Assembly: GCA_037133755.1 (NCBI GenBank)
Contig: JBAXNN010000002.1
Span: 1 to 64,000, forward strand
Direction: 5' to 3'
From: F1-60-MAGs149 sp037133755
Lineage (GTDB): Bacteria; Actinomycetota; Thermoleophilia; Gaiellales; F1-60-MAGs149
Length of the DNA stretch: 64,000 nt
Below, one piece after another: positions 58,561 through 64,000 of this stretch. The position numbers were made by a program, and so were the translations under genes. The notes beneath the pieces were generated by a model. The model saw nothing but the letters and a program-made list of their open reading frames with translations, was not told the DNA's origin and searched no databases. Within the stretch, counting starts at the first letter, position 1; each line of letters starts with the position of its first letter.

Positions 58561-59228
58561 TGCGCGTCGTCGATCTGACCCAGCCCTTGTCGCCGGGCAC
58601 GACGCCTTGGCCGGGCGAGCAGCCGTTGCGCATCGAGGAGCACGCCAACGTCCCAGCCGACGGGTACTACGCGCGCCGCATCGACCTTCACGAGCACACG
58701 GGCACGCACTTCGACGCCCCGGCGCACTTCGTCGAAGGCGGTGCCACCGTCGATGAGATCGCCGCCGGCCGCCTGGTCGTGCCGGTCCGCGTCGTCGACG
58801 TATCCGGCCAGGCCTCTGAGAATCCCGACTACGCCGTCACGGTCGACGACATCTACGCGATGGAGCGCGAGCACGGCGAGCTTCAACCGGGTGACGCGCT
58901 GCTCGCCCTGACTGGCTGGGACATGCACCTCGGGGATCCCGAACGGTACGTGGGCGCCATGCGGTTTCCCGGCTTCAGCGCGGAGGCCGCCGATCTCGTC
59001 GTCGATCGCGGCCTCGCGGGCATCGGCATCGACACGCTGTCGGTCGACCGCGGCTGCGACGACACGTACCCCGTGCATCACCGCACGCTGCCGGCCGGGC
59101 TCTGGCAGCTCGAGGGTCTCGTCGGTCTTGATCTGATTCCCGTCGTGGGCGCCATGCTCGTCGTTGGCGTGCCGCCGGTGGTGGGTGCTTCGGGGTTTCC
59201 GGCGCGCGTGCTCGCACTCGTGCCGTGA
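58560..59228 (+). CDS. Cyclase-family metal hydrolase (kynurenine formamidase-like)
   Basis: The 222-residue protein has the cyclase metal motif HTGTHFDAPAHF, the start VVDLTQPLSPGTTPWPG, and PVHHRTLPAGLWQLEGL near the end. The family hydrolyses formylkynurenine, isatin or related amides. Neighbours do not reveal the substrate. It overlaps the recN stop (TGATG). Confidence 0.88.
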   Translation: MRVVDLTQPLSPGTTPWPGEQPLRIEEHANVPADGYYARRIDLHEHTGTHFDAPAHFVEGGATVDEIAAGRLVVPVRVVDVSGQASENPDYAVTVDDIYAMEREHGELQPGDALLALTGWDMHLGDPERYVGAMRFPGFSAEAADLVVDRGLAGIGIDTLSVDRGCDDTYPVHHRTLPAGLWQLEGLVGLDLIPVVGAMLVVGVPPVVGASGFPARVLALVP

Positions 59229-59294
59229 GTCGTCTGAGGCGTGACATCCGACACCCCGTCTAGTGTCCTCGTAGTCAGTCCACGGAGGAACCAG

Positions 59295-60956
59295 ATGGCG
59301 GAGACCAAGACCCGGTACGTGTTTATCACCGGTGGAGTCGTCTCCTCTCTCGGCAAAGGCATCACTGCCGCCTCGCTGGGCCGCATCCTCAAATGTCGTG
59401 GCCTGCGCGTCGCGGTCATCAAATTGGATCCGTACATCAACGTCGATCCGGGCACGATGAGTCCGTTCCAGCACGGAGAGGTCTTCGTCACGGAAGACGG
59501 GTCGGAGACCGACCTCGATCTCGGCCACTACGAGCGCTTCATCGACGAGAACACGTCGAGCCTCTCGAACGCCACCGCCGGTGCGATCTACGACAGCGTG
59601 ATCCGCCGCGAGCGTCGTGGTGAGTACCTCGGTTCGACGGTGCAGGTCATTCCGCACATCACCGACGAGATCAAGCGTCGTGTCACGCGGGTGGCCGAGG
59701 GGGAGGCCGTCGACGTCGTCCTCGTCGAGATCGGCGGCACCGTCGGCGACATTGAGAGCCTGCCGTTTCTCGAGTCGATCCGTCAGCTGCGCAACCAGGT
59801 CGGTAAGGACAATGTCTGTTACGTCCACTGCACGCTCGTGCCGATGGTCGAGGCTGCGGGCGAGCTCAAGACGAAGCCCACGCAGCACTCGGTCAACGAA
59901 CTGCGCCGCATCGGTATCACCCCCGACATCGTTGTCTGCCGCGCCTCGCACCCGATCACGCGCGACCTCAAGGACAAGATCGCGCTGTTTGCCGATCTCG
60001 ACCCGAAGCACATTCTCGCCTGCGAAGACGCCTCGAACATCTACCGCGTCGCGCTCGCGCTGCACGATCAAGGGTTCGACGACCTCGTGCTCGACGGCTT
60101 TGGGATCACCGCTCCGCCTGCCGATATGACGGAGTGGACGGCGCTCGCCAACCGCGTCGACGCGCTCGAGGGCGAAGTCCGCATCGCGATCGTCGGCAAG
60201 TACATCCAGCTGCAGGACGCCTACCTGTCCGTGGTCGAGGCGCTCAAGCATGGTGCCATCCATCACGGCGCGGTGCTCAAGCTCGTCTGGCTCGATGCCG
60301 AAGCGGTGCTGCGTGGCGAGGCCCGCGAGGAGCTCGCCTCCGTCGACGGCGTGCTGATCCCCGGTGGCTTCGGTGGGCGTGGCATCGAGGGCAAGATCGC
60401 CGCAGCGCGATTTGCCCGCGAGCATCAGGTGCCGTTCCTCGGCGTCTGCCTCGGCATGCAGATCGCCGTCGCGGAGTTCGCCCGCGACGTAGCGGGCATG
60501 CCCGGCGCCAACTCGACCGAGTTCGACCCCGAGACGCCGTATCCGATCGTCGACCTTCTGCCCGAGCAGAAGGACGTCAGGGACATGGGTGGCACGATGC
60601 GCCTGGGTGCAGAGGCCGTCGTGCTCAAACCCGGTACGAAGGCACACGCTGCGTACGGTGAGGACACGATCTATGAGCGCCACCGCCATCGCTACGAGGT
60701 ATCGAACCTGCTGCGCCCGCAGCTCGAAGCGCAAGGGCTGATCGTCTCCGGCACCTTTGCGCACAAGGACCTCGTCGAGATCGTTGAGCTGCCGAACCAT
60801 CCGTGGTTCGTGGCGAGCCAGTTCCATCCCGAGTTCAAGTCGCGCCCCACGCGCCCCGCGCCGCTGTTCCGCGACTTCGTCGGCGCCGCCGTCGCCTTCC
60901 GCGCATCGCAGCCCGCCGAAATGCCGGCATCGACGAGCACCACCGCCGCAGCCTAG
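59295..60956 (+). CDS. pyrG: CTP synthase
   Basis: The 553-residue protein has the synthetase domain (FITGGVVSSLGKGITAASLG, KLDPYINVDPGTMSPFQHGE, EIGGTVGDIES) and the class I amidotransferase domain (GVCLGMQIAV with the nucleophile Cys; SQFHPEFKSRP). It aminates UTP to CTP. ATG 59295 has GGAGGA 5 nt upstream, so unlike many genes here it has a leader. Confidence 0.97.
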   Translation: MAETKTRYVFITGGVVSSLGKGITAASLGRILKCRGLRVAVIKLDPYINVDPGTMSPFQHGEVFVTEDGSETDLDLGHYERFIDENTSSLSNATAGAIYDSVIRRERRGEYLGSTVQVIPHITDEIKRRVTRVAEGEAVDVVLVEIGGTVGDIESLPFLESIRQLRNQVGKDNVCYVHCTLVPMVEAAGELKTKPTQHSVNELRRIGITPDIVVCRASHPITRDLKDKIALFADLDPKHILACEDASNIYRVALALHDQGFDDLVLDGFGITAPPADMTEWTALANRVDALEGEVRIAIVGKYIQLQDAYLSVVEALKHGAIHHGAVLKLVWLDAEAVLRGEAREELASVDGVLIPGGFGGRGIEGKIAAARFAREHQVPFLGVCLGMQIAVAEFARDVAGMPGANSTEFDPETPYPIVDLLPEQKDVRDMGGTMRLGAEAVVLKPGTKAHAAYGEDTIYERHRHRYEVSNLLRPQLEAQGLIVSGTFAHKDLVEIVELPNHPWFVASQFHPEFKSRPTRPAPLFRDFVGAAVAFRASQPAEMPASTSTTAAA

Positions 60957-60958
60957 CG

Positions 60959-62065
60959 TTGGACACCGCGCTCGACCTGTTTCTCGAGCTCGCCCGTCTG
61001 CCGACGCCGCCGGGTAAGGAGCGCGCCGCAGTCGACATGGTGCGAGATGTTTTGGCGTCGTTTGGCGTGGAGTCGGTCGAGGACGATGCGGGGCCGAAGA
61101 TCAACGGCGATGCCGGCAACCTCTACGCCCGCATCCCTGCGACCGCACCGGGCACGCCGCTGTTCTTCAATGCTCACGTCGACACCGTGCCGATGACGGC
61201 GCCGATCGACCCCGTGATCGAGGGCGACTTCGTCGTCAATCGTCACCCGACGATCCTCGGTGCCGACAACAAGGCGTCGGTCGCGGGCATCATCGACGGC
61301 GTCCGTCGTGTCGTGCGCGAGGGGATCCCGCACGCGGGTATCGAACTCGTCATCACGGTGCAGGAGGAGATCGGCCTGATCGGTGCCAAGGCGTTCGATA
61401 CGGGCCAGCTCGAGGCAACCGTCGGATACGTCTACGACGTCGACGGCGATCCGGGCGCGATGACGATGCGCGCGTCGAGCCAGATCACGCTCGATCTCGA
61501 GTTCCGCGGCAAGTCCGCGCATGCCGGCATCGCGCCGGAAGACGGGCGCAATGCGATCCACGCCGCAGCGATCGCCCTGTCGCGCCTCAGCATGGGGCGC
61601 GTCGCGCCTGGTGCCTCGCGCAGTGTCGGCGTGATCAACGGTGGCACCCAACGCAACGTCGTGCCTGATCGCTGCAGCGTGCAGTTGGAAGTCCGCAGCC
61701 TCGTCGACGCCGAAGTTGTGGTGCTCGCCCAGGAGATCGTCGATGCCGCCAACGCCGCAGCGGCCGAAACCGAGTGCTCTGTCGAGATCGCCCAGACGCG
61801 CGAGTACACCGCCTACGCCTTCACCAACGACGACCTCGTGGTGCAGATCGCGCGCGCGGGGCTCACGGCGGCAGGGCTCGTGCCGCGCGAGGTCGAAACG
61901 GGCGGTGGTGCTGACGCGCACCTGTTCAACGAGCGCGGACTCCAGTGCCTCAACTTGGCGAGCGGCATGGAGGCCATCCACACGCCGGACGAGCGCATCA
62001 AGGTCGAGCACGTCGAGGATCTCTCGCGGATGACCGTCGAGCTGATCCGCGCCGCTACCGCGTAA
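60959..62065 (+). CDS. M20-family peptidase (peptidase T-like)
   Basis: The 368-residue protein has the M20 zinc ligands in FFNAHVDTVP (His, Asp), ILGADNKASVAG (Asp), VQEEIGLIGAKAFD (Glu-Glu), YVYDVDGDPG (Asp) and AIHTPDERIKVEH (His), with a lid domain in between. A tripeptidase or dipeptidase role is likely. The start is the TTG at 60959, 2 nt after the pyrG stop; every longer start would overlap pyrG deeply. Confidence 0.9.
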   Translation: MDTALDLFLELARLPTPPGKERAAVDMVRDVLASFGVESVEDDAGPKINGDAGNLYARIPATAPGTPLFFNAHVDTVPMTAPIDPVIEGDFVVNRHPTILGADNKASVAGIIDGVRRVVREGIPHAGIELVITVQEEIGLIGAKAFDTGQLEATVGYVYDVDGDPGAMTMRASSQITLDLEFRGKSAHAGIAPEDGRNAIHAAAIALSRLSMGRVAPGASRSVGVINGGTQRNVVPDRCSVQLEVRSLVDAEVVVLAQEIVDAANAAAAETECSVEIAQTREYTAYAFTNDDLVVQIARAGLTAAGLVPREVETGGGADAHLFNERGLQCLNLASGMEAIHTPDERIKVEHVEDLSRMTVELIRAATA

Positions 62066-62156
62066 CCATCCTGTGGGACGAGGTGCGGTTTTCCGCATGT
62101 CTGACCGCTAGGATCCGCCTGTTCCCTGAAGGTTCTATCGCCCCCGGAGGTGTCGC

Positions 62157-63287
62157 ATGCGCGTAGGTGTCGTCAAGGAGATCAAGAAGGACGAGTACCG
62201 CGTTGCGCTGACGCCGGCGGGTGCCCGTGAACTGGTCGGGCATGGTCACGACGTCGTCGTCGAGACGACCGCCGGTGTCGGCAGCTCGTTTTCCGATGAG
62301 GCCTACGTCGCCGCTGGCGCAACGATCGCCTCGTGCGAGGACACCTGGGCGACGTGCGACATGATCATGAAGGTCAAGGAGCCGCTCGAGCCGGAGTACT
62401 CGCGCATCCGTGAGGGCCAGATCCTCTTCACGTATCTGCATCTTGCGCCCGACGAGGCGTTGACGAAGGCGCTGATCAACACTGGTGCGACCTGCATTGC
62501 GTACGAGACCGTCGAGACCGACGATCACAAGCTACCGCTGCTTGCCCCGATGAGCGAGGTCGCCGGCCGCCTAGCGCCGCAGATGGGGGCGCACTGCCTC
62601 GAGAAGCCCAAGGGCGGCCGCGGGATCCTGCTCGCTGGCCTGCCGGGCGTTGCGCCGGCCAAGGTCGTCGTGCTCGGCGGCGGCATCGTCGGTTACAACG
62701 CCGCCATGATCGCCGTGGGTATGCAGGCCGACGTGTGGGTGCTCGAGCGCTCCGTCGATCGCATGCGCGAGCTCGAGAACATGATGGACGGCCGCATCAC
62801 GCTGGAGATCTCGAACCAGCAGATGGTGGAAGAGGCGATTTCGAACGCCGACATGGTGATCGGCGCCGTTCTCGTCGCCGGTGCCCGCGCACCGCGCCTC
62901 GTGACGAAGGACATGCTCAGCGGCATGAAGGAGGGCTCTGTCCTCGTTGACGTCGCGATCGACCAGGGTGGCTGCTTCGAGACCTCGAAGCCGACCACGC
63001 ACTCCGATCCCACGTACGTCGTCGATGGCGTCGTGCACTACTGCGTGGCGAACATGCCGGGCGCTGTGCCGATCACCTCGACGCGCGGCCTCACCAACGT
63101 GACGTTGCCGTACGCGGAGCTGCTTGCGAACCAGGGCCTCGATGTCGCGTGTCGCGCATCGAAGCCGCTGGCTCGCGGTGTCAACGTGATGGCCGGCAAG
63201 GTCACGAACAAGCCTGTGGCCGAGAGTCACGGCCTGCCGTACACGCATCTCAGCGACCTGATCGAGCGCGTCGATCCGAGCATCTAG
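62157..63287 (+). CDS. ald: Alanine dehydrogenase
   Basis: The 376-residue protein has MRVGVVKEIKKDEYRVALTP, K75-type MIMKVKEP, YLHLAPD, MSEVAGRLAPQMGA, the NAD loop VLGGGIVGYNAAMIAVG and DVAIDQGGCFETSKPTTH. It interconverts alanine and pyruvate with NAD. GGAGGT lies 6 nt before ATG 62157, and TAGGAT about 45 nt upstream could be its -10, so the gene has its own leader. Confidence 0.96.
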   Translation: MRVGVVKEIKKDEYRVALTPAGARELVGHGHDVVVETTAGVGSSFSDEAYVAAGATIASCEDTWATCDMIMKVKEPLEPEYSRIREGQILFTYLHLAPDEALTKALINTGATCIAYETVETDDHKLPLLAPMSEVAGRLAPQMGAHCLEKPKGGRGILLAGLPGVAPAKVVVLGGGIVGYNAAMIAVGMQADVWVLERSVDRMRELENMMDGRITLEISNQQMVEEAISNADMVIGAVLVAGARAPRLVTKDMLSGMKEGSVLVDVAIDQGGCFETSKPTTHSDPTYVVDGVVHYCVANMPGAVPITSTRGLTNVTLPYAELLANQGLDVACRASKPLARGVNVMAGKVTNKPVAESHGLPYTHLSDLIERVDPSI

Positions 63288-63294
63288 GACGGTC

Positions 63295-63327
63295 GGTTCG
63301 GAATGGGGCTCGACCCAATTCCGAACC
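63295..63327 (+). terminator. Hairpin terminator after ald
   Basis: GGTTCGGAAT pairs with ATTCCGAACC around a GGGG/CCC inner stem, ending just before CTAATTG. Confidence 0.7.
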
Positions 63328-63377
63328 TAATTGCGTCCCGCGGAGGGACGAGGGCTGGGGGAGCGAACTTCCCCGTT

Positions 63378-64000
63378 ATGCAGGATCCGCGAATCACAGA
63401 CTTTCTGACGTCGCTGCAGCTCGAGCGCGACGCGTCGCCACACACGATCACGGCCTACCGCACCGACCTAGCCGACCTGCAGGCGTACCTGACGGCCCGT
63501 GGCTTGGACCTCGATGCCGTCACCGGCCAGGATCTCGAACCGTTTTCGCTGGAGCTGCGCGAGCGCGGTCTCTCGCCGGCCACCGTGCGCCGGCGTCTGG
63601 CGGCGGCGCGCTCGCTGCTGCGTCATCGCACCCGTGAGGGCGCGCGGACGGCCGGGGTCCGCGACGTGCCGCTGCCAAAGGCACCGCAGGCTCCGCCACA
63701 CGCGCTGTCCTCGGAGCAGACGATTCTGCTCGTCGAGCATCCCGACAACACGCCGCTGGGGCTTCGTGATCGCGCCGTGCTGGAGCTGCTGTACGGCGCC
63801 GGTCTTCGTGTCTCGGAGCTCTGCGGCCTGCGCCCTGGCGATCTTGACACCGAACTTGGGCTGGTGCGCGTGCTGGGCAAGGGCGGCCGGGAACGCGTCG
63901 TGCCCTGTGGCGGGCAGGCCGTGCGCGCGGTCGAGCGCTACCTCGCCCGCAGCCGGACATACCTCGGTACGCGGCAGGAACCCGACGCGCTGCTCGTCAA
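63378..64000 (+). CDS. xerD: Tyrosine recombinase XerD, partial (C-terminus beyond window)
   Basis: The 207 residues seen have the SAM-like core-binding domain (DFLTSLQLERDASPHTITAY) and the start of the catalytic domain, with the first catalytic Arg R144 in LLYGAGLRVSELCGL and the Lys K168 in RVLGKGGRERVVP. The HxxR box and Tyr lie beyond the edge. The chromosomal role (dimer resolution) is inferred from its place after recN-pyrG-ald; nothing phage-like surrounds it. Confidence 0.9.
   Translation, partial: MQDPRITDFLTSLQLERDASPHTITAYRTDLADLQAYLTARGLDLDAVTGQDLEPFSLELRERGLSPATVRRRLAAARSLLRHRTREGARTAGVRDVPLPKAPQAPPHALSSEQTILLVEHPDNTPLGLRDRAVLELLYGAGLRVSELCGLRPGDLDTELGLVRVLGKGGRERVVPCGGQAVRAVERYLARSRTYLGTRQEPDALLV

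Noticed and set aside
58404..60827. Long open frame antisense to pyrG and its neighbour
   Set aside because: Same GC effect; sense strand carries complete CTP synthase and cyclase motifs.

Overview
The window is 64 kb of GC-rich chromosome. The content points to an actinomycete, most plausibly of class Thermoleophilia (Solirubrobacterales-like). That placement is an inference from three things: the run alaS-ruvX-mltG-aroE ... aroC-aroKB-aroQ-pepP-efp-accB-accC-nusB ... tlyA-nadK-recN-pyrG-ald-xerD, the exported collagen-like protein with an 'SxTxAKIxxxSIxSxxL' N-terminal region, and widespread leaderless start sites. At 19 genes a TANNNT hexamer lies exactly 6 nt before an ATG or GTG, which I used to correct many start codons. 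Genes inside operons instead overlap by ATGA, GTGA or TGATG, or carry a Shine-Dalgarno site.

Layout. (1) 1-3.6 kb is a lower-GC accessory segment: a type I restriction-modification pair (hsdM, and hsdS cut by the window edge) and a collagen-like exported protein. (2) 3.7-6.5 kb holds two tandem cassettes, each a PIN-domain nuclease gene followed by a small gene ending in a shared RKSDYRARWR motif, plus a lipoprotein gene whose 3' end was copied with the cassette. (3) 6.6-33 kb is a mosaic of metabolic genes. It includes a B12-binding mutase subunit, an enoyl-CoA hydratase broken by an amber codon, a double GNAT protein, an aquaporin, an HDAC-like hydrolase, several SDRs (including a FabL-type enoyl reductase and a 2,4-dienoyl-CoA reductase), two DMT transporters, a coupled PHP-GT4 / GT4 / DUF2334 cluster, an OYE-type flavoenzyme, paired amidotransferases, mmsA, sufE with a sulfurtransferase, paired alpha/beta hydrolases, a DUF72 protein and a PuuE-like deacetylase. 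(4) 32.6-43.3 kb runs from murI through a possible c-di-AMP riboswitch and a secreted protein to a sulfur/tRNA operon (cysteine desulfurase plus an IscU-MnmA fusion), then alaS-ruvX-mltG-aroE-prepilin peptidase. (5) An FTR1 iron permease sits behind a dyad that looks like an iron-regulator box. (6) 45.5-64 kb is a core-gene block: shikimate pathway (aroC, fused aroKB, aroQ), pepP, efp, a biotin-carrier fusion with accC, nusB, polyprenyl synthase, tlyA, nadK, recN, a cyclase, pyrG, an M20 peptidase, ald and the start of xerD.

The features I would look at first are the tandem PIN cassettes with conserved ends and diverged cores, the biotin-carrier protein fused to a carboxyltransferase-like domain that has lost most of its metal ligands, the IscU-MnmA fusion next to its cysteine desulfurase, and a five-unit 37-nt palindromic array whose arms change together. 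No rRNA, tRNA, CRISPR array or complete prophage was seen. All family calls come from reading motifs by eye; no database search was run.
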